NCBI GenBank assembly: GCA_020829485.1
Contig: JAIVFU010000199.1
Coordinates: 1-9,419 of the forward strand
DNA: 9,419 nucleotides
Direction of reading: 5' to 3'
DNA from: Nostoc sp. CHAB 5834
Lineage (GTDB): Bacteria > Cyanobacteriota > Cyanobacteriia > Cyanobacteriales > Nostocaceae
Below, in pieces: positions 1 to 4,530 of this stretch. The position numbers and the translations under genes are program-made. How positions within the stretch are numbered: position 1 is the first letter of the stretch; the number at the start of each line of letters is the position of its first letter. The notes below the pieces were generated by a model. The model made no database searches and was not told where the DNA came from. It saw only the letters and a list, made by a program, of their open reading frames with translations.

Positions 1-1
1 G

Positions 2-160
2 GCTCACTTTAACTGGAGGGATCAAACAGTAAGAGAAGTTTTACATAAGTGGCAGGAGTTAGGTAAGGAAGGGCTTTGGGAATTACCAGGGCGAGGGGGC
101 AAACCGAAATACACCGAAGAAGACATAAGTAAGTCGGCAAGAAAATTTCAATGTATGTAA
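2..160 (+). pseudogene. IS630-type transposase fragment (N-terminal HTH part)
   Basis: The frame is open from the window edge for 52 codons and ends at TAA 158-160. It reads AHFNWRDQTVREVLHKWQEL, then GKEGLWELPGRGGKPKYTEED. This is the helix-turn-helix and Gly/Pro-rich linker of cyanobacterial IS630-family transposases, with the recognition helix around DQTVREVLHKW. After about residue 44 the sequence (KSARKFQCM) no longer looks like the family, and the catalytic DDE domain is absent downstream. I therefore call it a 3'-truncated remnant whose 5' end lies outside the window. It cannot be an active transposase by itself. Family placement rests on recognition of the HTH and linker, not on an alignment. 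Confidence 0.7.
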
Positions 161-181
161 ACAAATATAAATTAACGTAGA

Positions 182-205
182 GTGTGTTAGCAGAGCCTAA
201 CGCAC
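182..205. repeat. Short hairpin repeat, Nostoc type
   Basis: GTGTGTTAG (182-190) faces CTAACGCAC (197-205) across a 6-nt loop. The arms form a 9-bp stem with one G-T wobble. GTGCGTTAG/CTAACGCAC hairpins are very common dispersed repeats in Nostoc-type genomes. There is no T-tract, so I do not call it a terminator. It lies between the transposase remnant and the channel-gene fossil. Confidence 0.45.
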
Positions 206-210
206 CATCC

Positions 211-437
211 ATAAAGGACAAATGCTAAAAAGTTAGCAGAAAACTAGAAAAAGTAGGTTAAAAGTACTATTTTTACGTCATTCTCAACACTTGAGCAAAA
301 ATATCAACGTATCCAAAAGGAGTTAATGGCTGGGGCGATCGCTCTTGGCCATATTTTCTTCATTGTCAACAGATTTACACAAGCCAAAGTTTGCAAAAAG
401 CGAGATTGCGATCGCAATTTACAGCATTAGTTCTGGG
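211..437 (+). pseudogene. Fossil copy of the K+ channel gene, two internal deletions
   Basis: Three blocks match the intact channel gene downstream in the same order. Block 211-365 matches 1500-1654, with 113 bp identical at 233-345, and includes the leader and the ATG (326). Block 361-384 matches 1821-1844. Block 385-437 matches about 2413-2465. The gene was thus duplicated and lost about 165 bp and about 570 bp internally. The first junction is at the shared pentamer CATTG, suggesting a microhomology deletion, and keeps the frame (FFI joined to VNRFT). The second shifts the frame and the product ends at TAG 428-430 after 34 codons. The selectivity filter and nearly all of the RCK domain are gone, so it cannot encode a channel. 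Confidence 0.9.
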
Positions 438-469
438 ATTCTTCAATGTATCTCATATTTTCTTTCAGC

Positions 470-823
470 TTAAAATGGGATAGACATGATCTGATTAACC
501 CATTCCTCAGCAGTAGAAGCTTCCCAAACGAGGATGAGTGCTTCAATTGCATCACTGACTGACAAATTCTGGGAAAGAATCAAAACTCCAGAACTGGTTT
601 TTGACATTATGAACTCACCAAACTCAGCAGGCATGGTTTTACGGTCATGGGTCACGAGGACTCTATCATTCTGTGCAGCGATCGCCAATACCTCTGAATC
701 TTTCTTACCTTCAAGCTCTGCTGTATAGGCTGATTGAAAATCAAGATTTGGTTGCCTACGTATCGTGCCAGTTACAATCGCTTGGCGTAGATCAGCATCT
801 GCTTGAAATCGAACTGTCGTCAT
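470..823 (-). CDS. DUF5615 PIN-like toxin
   Basis: This 117-aa protein matches the DUF5615 family, a compact PIN-like nuclease fold predicted to cut RNA as the toxin of a type II toxin-antitoxin pair. The expected acidic residues are present: the N-terminal FQADADL (D9, D11), D42 in GKKDSEVLAIAAQNDRVLV, and D60 in the THDRKTM signature. Length is normal and the frame is intact. Its ATG (823) overlaps the stop of the upstream DUF433 gene in an ATGA, so the two are almost certainly translationally coupled, antitoxin first. The RNA target cannot be read from the sequence. The toxin role is inferred from family and pairing. Confidence 0.88.
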   Translation of the reverse strand: MTTVRFQADADLRQAIVTGTIRRQPNLDFQSAYTAELEGKKDSEVLAIAAQNDRVLVTHDRKTMPAEFGEFIMSKTSSGVLILSQNLSVSDAIEALILVWEASTAEEWVNQIMSIPF

Positions 824-1152
824 GCCTTACTATGCTTCTGTATTTGAGCAGCTTTTAACTTTTGATAGAGAGGGGGATTTTTCTCTCTAAGAGACTGTTG
901 CAATTTCTCAAACTCTTTTTCACCTTCTTTTAAATACGCATCAATTAGCTCTCGGTTGGCAAGATAAAAGGTAATAGCACCATAAACCTGCTCCAGCGAG
1001 AGTAATGGAAAGTTTTGGGCAATGCTTTCAGGAGACTCACCATTCAAAAAGGCATACACAACTGAATCAAGAGAGATGCGAGTCTCTTCGATCCAATATC
1101 CTCCATCTCGTTGTTCGATATATGGCTTTGCTCTCTTCAGTGCTGCTGTCAT
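820..1152 (-). CDS. DUF433 antitoxin
   Basis: This 110-aa protein carries a full DUF433 domain. GYWIEETRISLDSVVYAFLNGES is followed by PESIAQNFPLLSLEQVYGAI and TFYLANRELIDAYL, spanning about residues 12-75, which in this family forms a small winged-helix DNA-binding unit. The C-terminal tail (about 76-110) is Lys/Glu/Gln-rich and probably helical, a plausible toxin-wrapping segment. DUF433 genes routinely precede DUF5615 genes and are predicted antitoxins that repress their own promoter. Here the stop overlaps the toxin ATG by 4 bp. No strong Shine-Dalgarno is visible before the ATG; GGAGT occurs about 25 nt upstream. Partner assignment is secure, biochemical role inferred. Confidence 0.88.
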   Translation of the reverse strand: MTAALKRAKPYIEQRDGGYWIEETRISLDSVVYAFLNGESPESIAQNFPLLSLEQVYGAITFYLANRELIDAYLKEGEKEFEKLQQSLREKNPPLYQKLKAAQIQKHSKA

Positions 1153-1274
1153 AAAACTGCTGGCTACTCTTTACTCCGATATTAAGCGATCGCCCATCTA
1201 TGTAACGCTGTCGTATCTAATAAATAGCCTCTGAATAAGGATTTCAGGCATTTTGAGCTTTTCAAAAATGCTCT

Positions 1275-1385
1275 TTAGATATTACCAGCATTAAAAATCT
1301 GCTCTGCGGTTAAATTTAATTCTGGGAAAGTGGGTGATTGGATGCGTAGTTTACCGCCGCAGGCATCGTTTCCACGGGTTAGAAT
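1275..1385 (-). pseudogene. 3' remnant of an unidentified gene, possibly Uma2-type
   Basis: A 36-codon stretch on the minus strand reads GGKLRIQSPTFPELNLTAEQ followed by IFNAGNI and a stop at 1275. It has protein-like character (the PTFPELNLTAEQIF pattern resembles C-termini of the large cyanobacterial Uma2/DUF820 nuclease family) but has no start and is closed upstream by an in-frame stop at 1386-1388, exactly where a dispersed repeat begins. I read it as the tail of a gene broken by repeat insertion or rearrangement. The family guess is weak. Confidence 0.3.
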
Positions 1386-1390
1386 TTAAA

Positions 1391-1453
1391 CGCATAGGCG
1401 CTTCGCCTTCCCGCAGGGTAGGGGCGCAGAGGAAAGCGCAAAGGCACGCAGAG
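1391..1453. repeat. Dispersed GC-rich repeat, two elements fused
   Basis: The first half contains a GGCG-CTT-CGCC hairpin (1397-1407) and a CCTTCCCGCAGGGTAGGG near-palindrome. The second half is a CGCAGAG/CGCAAAG/CGCAGAG tandem (1425-1453). Both are widespread small dispersed repeat types in Nostoc-like genomes. They sit between the gene remnant at 1275-1385 and the channel leader. The GC-rich insert contrasts with AT-rich flanks. Confidence 0.5.
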
Positions 1454-1499
1454 AATTCGCTACGAATTAATGAAATGTTGTACTTAGCTTCAATATACT

Positions 1500-1654
1500 A
1501 AAAAGGACGAATGCTAAAAAATTAGCAGAAAACTAGAAAAAGTAGGTTAAAAGTACTATTTTTACGTCATTCTCAACACTTGAGCAAAAATATCAACGTA
1601 TCCAAAAGGAGTTAATGGCTGGGGCGATCGCTCTCGGCGGTGTTTTCTTCATTG
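1500..1654. repeat. Direct repeat copy 2 (leader and 5' end of channel gene)
   Basis: This segment matches 211-365 at a constant offset of 1289 bp, with about six differences over 155 bp and an uninterrupted identical run of 113 bp (1522-1634). It covers the leader and the first 13 codons of the channel gene. The two copies are directly oriented and flank the DUF433/DUF5615 pair, so recombination between them could delete that pair. Confidence 0.9.
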
Positions 1655-2631
1655 GTACTTTGTGGTACTCGCTAATTGAGGGCTGGGCATGGGAAGACGC
1701 AGCTTACATGACAGTGATCACTTTAGCGACTGTGGGATACGGAGAGACGCACCCACTAGGTAGCCGAGGACGATTGTTTACAATTGCCCTGATTTTGTTG
1801 GGTGTAGTCAATATCGGTTACATTGTCAACAGATTTACAGAAGCGATCATTCAAGGCTACTTTCAAGAAGGAATTCGGCTACAGCAACAGAGGCGGTTAA
1901 TGGAATCCCTAACAGAACACTACATCATTTGTGGATTTAGCCGCACTGGTCGTCAAATTGCCAAGGAATTTCGGGCAGAAGACGCACCTTTTGTAGTAAT
2001 TGATTCAGAGATGGAATCTGTACAAAGGGCGCAGGCTGAGGGTTACACAGCATATCAAGGTGACGCTACCCTAGATGACACACTTCTGAAAGTTGGTATC
2101 GAACGGGCGATTTGTATTGTTGCTGCCCTTCCTTCAGATGCCGAAAATTTATACATTGTTTTGTCAGCTAAAACACTGAATTCGGGAATTCGAGTGATTG
2201 CACGGGCAAGTACAGAAGAAGCTTTACAGAAGTTACGACGCGGTGGTGCAGATGAAGTCATATCTCCCTATATTACTGGTGGGAAGCGCATGGCTGCTGC
2301 GGCACTCAGACCCCAGGTTTTGGACTTTGTAGACGGGATTTTGACAGGTGCAGACCGTCAATTGTATATGGAAGAATTTTTACTCGACCCGGCTTTTTGT
2401 CCCTTTGTCGGTCAAAGTTTGCAGAAAGCGAGATTGCGATCGCAATCTGGGGCATTAGTTTTGGCAATTCGCCGCGCTGATGGCACTTTAATCGGTGGCC
2501 CCACAGGCGATACAGTCTTAATGCCAGGCGATCGGCTAATTGGTATGGGTACAGCAGAACAGTTGCGTACCCTTAACCAAATTCTTGGCCCAATTGGTTC
2601 TCAAAAATTGCGACGACCGAAAAATAGCTAA
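1615..2631 (+). CDS. Two-TM K+ channel with RCK (TrkA-N/TrkA-C) domain
   Basis: This inner-membrane potassium channel is gated through a cytoplasmic ligand-binding RCK domain, with the architecture of MthK-type channels. From the ATG (338 aa), TM1 is about residues 4-21, a pore helix follows, and the K+ selectivity filter is TVGYG at 39-43. TM2 is about 54-71. A TrkA-N/RCK Rossmann fold starts near 102 with the glycine motif GFSRTG (107-112) and an acidic residue D130 ending strand 2. A TrkA-C domain occupies about 250-335. The start is uncertain: the frame is open back to 1546 and encodes STLEQKYQRIQKEL just before the ATG, while AAGGAG lies only 3 nt from the ATG. No ATG, GTG or TTG exists in that extension. 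Likely monocistronic, ending at the terminator 2869-2898. Confidence 0.93.
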   Translation: MAGAIALGGVFFIGTLWYSLIEGWAWEDAAYMTVITLATVGYGETHPLGSRGRLFTIALILLGVVNIGYIVNRFTEAIIQGYFQEGIRLQQQRRLMESLTEHYIICGFSRTGRQIAKEFRAEDAPFVVIDSEMESVQRAQAEGYTAYQGDATLDDTLLKVGIERAICIVAALPSDAENLYIVLSAKTLNSGIRVIARASTEEALQKLRRGGADEVISPYITGGKRMAAAALRPQVLDFVDGILTGADRQLYMEEFLLDPAFCPFVGQSLQKARLRSQSGALVLAIRRADGTLIGGPTGDTVLMPGDRLIGMGTAEQLRTLNQILGPIGSQKLRRPKNS

Positions 2632-2762
2632 TAGAGGGGAGACAGGAAAGCAGGGGGAAATAACCAATGCCCGAGCGATCGCACAGCATTGTTTGATACC
2701 ATTTCACGAAAAATCTGATACAGATGCAAACGTTGAAAACTTTGCTGCATCTAAGTTTTTTA

Positions 2763-2827
2763 ATTGCGAATTGCGTTAGCGAGTCTTGCCTACGGCACGC
2801 TACGCGAACGAGCGTCATTGCGAATTG
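2763..2827. repeat. Small dispersed repeat insert flanked by 11-bp direct repeats
   Basis: A GC-rich 43-bp insert (2774-2816), containing TGCCTACGGCACGCTACGCG, is bracketed by two exact copies of ATTGCGAATTG (2763-2773 and 2817-2827). The insert can fold into an imperfect hairpin with TGCC-TAC-GGCA at its tip and CGTT/AACG at its base. The GCCTACGGCACGCTACGCG core is a familiar Nostoc dispersed repeat. The flanking direct repeats look like a target-site duplication or a duplicated junction. Confidence 0.6.
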
Positions 2828-2868
2828 TGAATTGGTATGAGTCAATCAAATTTACCAGAAGTGAAAAA

Positions 2869-2898
2869 CCACCATTGTAGAAACTGGTGGCTTTTTTT
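2869..2898 (+). terminator. Rho-independent terminator, channel gene
   Basis: CCACCA (2869-2874) pairs with TGGTGG (2885-2890) over a 10-nt loop. It is followed by C and seven T (2892-2898), and preceded by five A that can extend the stem. It lies 237 nt past the channel stop, faces the same way, and is the first good terminator after that gene. Confidence 0.7.
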
Positions 2899-2931
2899 AA
2901 TTAAGAACAGTTTATAAGGTTAGCCCTCTTC

Positions 2932-2953
2932 TAAGAAACATTTCTGTTTCTTA
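2932..2953. repeat. Perfect 8-bp inverted repeat
   Basis: TAAGAAAC (2932-2939) and GTTTCTTA (2946-2953) are exact inverse copies separated by 6 nt. No T-tract follows. It could be a hairpin or a protein-binding dyad; no nearby gene start supports an operator. Confidence 0.4.
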
Positions 2954-3107
2954 CATCCATTGAGAATGCGATCGCTTCCTCAGACGCTTTTGTCAGAGTG
3001 GGAGAATCCAATCGCCCAAACGGTTACAGGACTTTAATTTCCACATTTTGTCTATAAATTTTAGTTTCTGTTAGAAAATAAAGCCTCAAACCTTGATGAA
3101 ATCAAAG

Positions 3108-3126
3108 TCTCAGAATCAGGCTGAGA
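3108..3126 (-). terminator. Weak hairpin downstream of the 101-aa gene
   Basis: TCTCAG (3108-3113) pairs with CTGAGA (3121-3126) over 7 nt. Read on the minus strand it lies about 30 nt beyond the stop of the 101-aa gene and is followed by CTTTGATTT, a poor U-tract. The position suits a terminator but the strength is marginal. Confidence 0.35.
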
Positions 3127-3156
3127 TTATTGTTTTCCGAGAGTGACAGAAGAGAG

Positions 3157-3462
3157 TTAAAGCCATGTAAACATCTTTCCTACAAAACTAAAAAAACCTG
3201 TAATCATATCTGAATTATCTGCAAATGAGTCGGCTGCCCTCCAAGCACCTGCGGCTTTCCCTGCTACATCATCTCCAAACTTTTCAACATCGCTCTTTTG
3301 TAGCAATTCTCCTACGGTTTCTCCTGCTTTTTTTAGTCCCAGATATGTGAGACCATCTTCTATATCAACATCGTCATCTTGTTGTATATCCAAACGTTCT
3401 CGGATTGGTTTTGGTAGATTATCAGACCAATCGGGATTGTTATCAACATGATTCCTACTCAT
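3157..3462 (-). CDS. Small acidic protein of unknown function (array unit 1)
   Basis: I do not recognise this 101-aa protein. The N-terminal 40 residues are Asp-rich (DIQQDDDVDIEDG at 25-37) and probably disordered. The middle (about 40-85) reads as amphipathic helices with Ala and Gly. The C-terminus, MITGFFSFVGKMFTWL, is aromatic and hydrophobic, suggesting membrane or protein contact. There is no signal peptide and no cysteine. A Shine-Dalgarno GAGAGGG sits about 8 nt before the ATG, which supports start and strand. The gene is the distal unit of a three-unit minus-strand array whose leaders are homologous, placing it with the neighbouring 55-aa membrane protein and, by inference, the divergent ATPase pair. 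Confidence 0.72.
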   Translation of the reverse strand: MSRNHVDNNPDWSDNLPKPIRERLDIQQDDDVDIEDGLTYLGLKKAGETVGELLQKSDVEKFGDDVAGKAAGAWRAADSFADNSDMITGFFSFVGKMFTWL

Positions 3463-3471
3463 AATTTGTAC

Positions 3472-3500
3472 CCTCTCAAGTAGTAGAATGATTGTCTGTG
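3472..3500 (-). promoter_or_regulatory. Shared leader, copy 1 (unit 1)
   Basis: The 22 bases at 3472-3493 are identical to 3766-3787. Both contain, on the minus strand, ATCATTCTACTACTTGAGAG, which includes the GAGAGG Shine-Dalgarno of the following ATG. Similarity fades after about 3500. The conserved position just ahead of small genes suggests a common 5'UTR or regulatory element. Confidence 0.65.
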
Positions 3501-3562
3501 AAATATGTAGTATGCGGAAAGTTACCGTACGTCACATCAAGTGATTTGTGTTAAGGAAATGT

Positions 3563-3636
3563 TTCTCTAACGAACACACAAGAGTGTATTAGTAGAAATA
3601 AAATACACTATCAGTATTTATGTTTTCGTTAGAGAA
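3563..3636. repeat. Nested inverted repeat inside array unit 2
   Basis: The outer arms TTCTCTAACGAA (3563-3574) and TTCGTTAGAGAA (3625-3636) are perfect 12-bp inverse copies. Inside them AGTGTATT (3583-3590) and AATACACT (3602-3609) form a second perfect dyad. A further copy of TCTCTAACGAA occurs at 3725-3735, and ATCAGTATTTAT at 3610-3621 recurs inverted near 3748-3759. It could be a miniature transposable element or a structured RNA. No clear target-site duplication is visible. Confidence 0.55.
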
Positions 3637-3637
3637 G

Positions 3638-3763
3638 TATTTTTTGACTGGCTGAGGAGAAATTAAAAGTTTTACCTTTTATTGTCTCTTCTCTCTTTTC
3701 ATCTTTTCCCAGCTTCTTTGTAAATCTCTAACGAATCCGTGTAATAAATACTGGATTCATTGA
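3638..3763 (-). pseudogene. Decayed small ORF of array unit 2
   Basis: After the leader copy at 3766-3787 the minus strand has GAGAGG, then ATG at 3763, in the same arrangement as unit 1. The frame ends after 10 codons (MNPVFITRIR) at a TAG within a TCTCTAACGAA copy. Reading past this stop, the same frame stays open for about 32 more codons of Lys-rich sequence (RFTKKLGKDEKREETIKGKT and on) and then hits TAA. It may be a 10-aa peptide, a broken gene, or non-coding. The leader argues that something was expressed here. Confidence 0.3.
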
Positions 3764-3765
3764 AA

Positions 3766-3872
3766 CCTCTCAAGTAGTAGAATGATTTTCTGAAAGAGGA
3801 GAAAGCAGATTTAGTAAAATCGTTTAATTCAAAATTTTTCTATTCACCGCTCTCTCTTGCTATTAAATATTG
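3766..3872 (-). promoter_or_regulatory. Shared leader and upstream region, copy 2 (unit 2)
   Basis: This about 107-bp stretch fills the gap between the 55-aa gene stop and the unit 2 ATG. Its right-hand part aligns with 4076-4173 with small indels. Shared blocks include the TAGAAT-ATT core, GAAAGAG, AATTCAAA, and CTCTCTTG followed by ATTAAATAT. Its left end repeats the unit 1 leader exactly for 22 bases. It probably holds the unit 2 promoter. Confidence 0.6.
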
Positions 3873-4040
3873 TTAGGAATCTTTATTTTTGGATTCCTTA
3901 TTTTCTTTCATTGCCTTATTTACTTCTGAGACTGTATAAATCACCCCCGCTCCACCAATTACAACCCATGTAATTGGGTTAGTAGCACCAAGTAGAGCTA
4001 TAGCACCACCGATTGGGAAAAAAGCAATACTGACTGGCAT
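3873..4040 (-). CDS. 55-aa predicted two-helix membrane protein (array unit 3)
   Basis: This short frame begins at ATG 4040, with GGAG about 9 nt upstream, and ends at TAA 3873. The product starts MPVSIAFFPIGGAIALLG and continues TNPITWVVIGGAGVIYTV. These are two hydrophobic Gly/Ala-rich stretches (about 4-19 and 23-38) split by an NP turn, so a membrane hairpin is likely. The C-terminal 18 residues are highly charged (Lys, Glu, Asn). The layout resembles small holin-like or pore-forming peptides, but I recognise no family. A good Shine-Dalgarno, sharp hydrophobic/charged partition and a leader homologous to those of units 1 and 2 support a real gene. A 7-bp dyad (AGGAATC/GATTCCT, 3875-3898) overlaps its end. 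Confidence 0.65.
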   Translation of the reverse strand: MPVSIAFFPIGGAIALLGATNPITWVVIGGAGVIYTVSEVNKAMKENKESKNKDS

Positions 4041-4065
4041 AATTTCATCTCCGATAAACGTAAAT

Positions 4066-4173
4066 TGTGATTAATAGAATAATTGTCCGGAAAGAGAACT
4101 ATAAAACAGTTTTACGAAAATTCTTTAATAAATTCAAATTTTCTTCTGTTGAATGCCCTCTCTTGAAATTAAA
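4066..4173 (-). promoter_or_regulatory. Shared leader and upstream region, copy 3 (unit 3)
   Basis: This is a diverged homologue of 3766-3872, with the core AGAATAATT (4076-4084) lying 297 bp from its partner AGAATGATT (3779-3787), which is itself 294 bp from the copy at 3485. Conservation of about 100 bp of non-coding sequence upstream of two different small genes suggests common promoter control. Confidence 0.55.
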
Positions 4174-4246
4174 TATAGAGCTTTTATTTAAAATGAACAA
4201 CTCAGTAAATATTATTGAATATAAACTCAGCAATCAATATATTTTA

Positions 4247-4377
4247 ATCGTGAATAATTAAATATAAAAATAGTAGATTATTCACCCAATGTGAATAAAA
4301 TTATAAAAATGTGAAACCAATTATGCCAAATGTGAAACAAGAGAAATAAATGTGTAATGAAAAAGATCTAAAGTGAT
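4247..4377. promoter_or_regulatory. Helically phased GTGAA direct repeats
   Basis: GTGAA cores start at 4250, 4291, 4311 and 4332, followed by GTGTA at 4352 and GTGAT at 4373. Intervals are 41, 20, 21, 20 and 21 bp, i.e. multiples of about 20.5 bp or two DNA turns. The middle four share the longer form AATGTGAA (last base pair varying in the fourth). Copy 4291 also forms a dyad, ATTCAC-CCAAT-GTGAAT. Such spacing puts every site on one face of the helix and suits cooperative binding by an oligomeric regulator. It lies 154-284 bp before the HTH-AAA gene and 207-337 bp before the 55-aa gene. Confidence 0.65.
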
Positions 4378-4530
4378 TTTTAGAAATTTTAATTTAAAAT
4401 CTCTCCTACTGTATACTCAGTTGAAGTAATTGAGATTTCCTCCAGAATAATAGATATTTGACTGAGAGTATCTCATCTACAAGCCAGTATTTCAGCAAAT
4501 TACTTATAAGAGTGCCAGTATCAAATAAAT

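Larger units (their letters stand above)
2632..3156. other. 525-bp intergenic stretch without a credible gene
   Basis: Between the channel gene and the convergent 101-aa gene I see two HIP1 sites (2675-2682, 2968-2975), a 43-bp dispersed repeat with flanking direct repeats, a terminator facing right, a perfect 8-bp inverted repeat and a weak hairpin facing left. Open frames here run through repeats and have no Shine-Dalgarno or protein-like composition. Confidence 0.6.
4041..4530. other. 490-bp divergent regulatory region
   Basis: This very AT-rich region separates the minus-strand small-gene array from the plus-strand ATPase pair. It contains the unit 3 leader (about 4066-4173), a run of helically phased GTGAA repeats (4247-4377), a TGAGAT/ATCTCA dyad (4431-4436, 4471-4476) and a TTATAA box at 4504-4509 that could be a -10 for the plus-strand gene. 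A GTG-started 64-codon frame on the plus strand (4067-4261) overlaps the leader homology and lacks a ribosome site, so I do not call it. Confidence 0.6.

Noticed and set aside
9..221. Minus-strand frame opposite the IS630 fragment
   Set aside because: Antisense shadow of the transposase remnant and the hairpin repeat; no ribosome site.
2540..2845. Frames on both strands crossing the end of the channel gene
   Set aside because: They overlap the channel C-terminus, a HIP1 site and the dispersed repeat, and have no family features.
2837..2917. 26-codon plus-strand frame starting MSQSNLPEVKNHH
   Set aside because: It runs through the terminator hairpin and T-tract, and has no Shine-Dalgarno.
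3505..3527. NtcA-type site near GTATGCGGAAAGTTAC
   Set aside because: The spacing between GTA and TAC is 10 nt rather than the required 8.
4067..4261. Plus-strand GTG-started frame of 64 codons
   Set aside because: AT-rich, no Shine-Dalgarno, overlaps the non-coding leader homology of array unit 3 and has low-complexity Asn/Lys/Ile composition.
4247..4377. CRISPR-like array
   Set aside because: The repeat core is only 5-8 bp with 20-21-bp period and no long spacers, so it is an operator-like array, not CRISPR.
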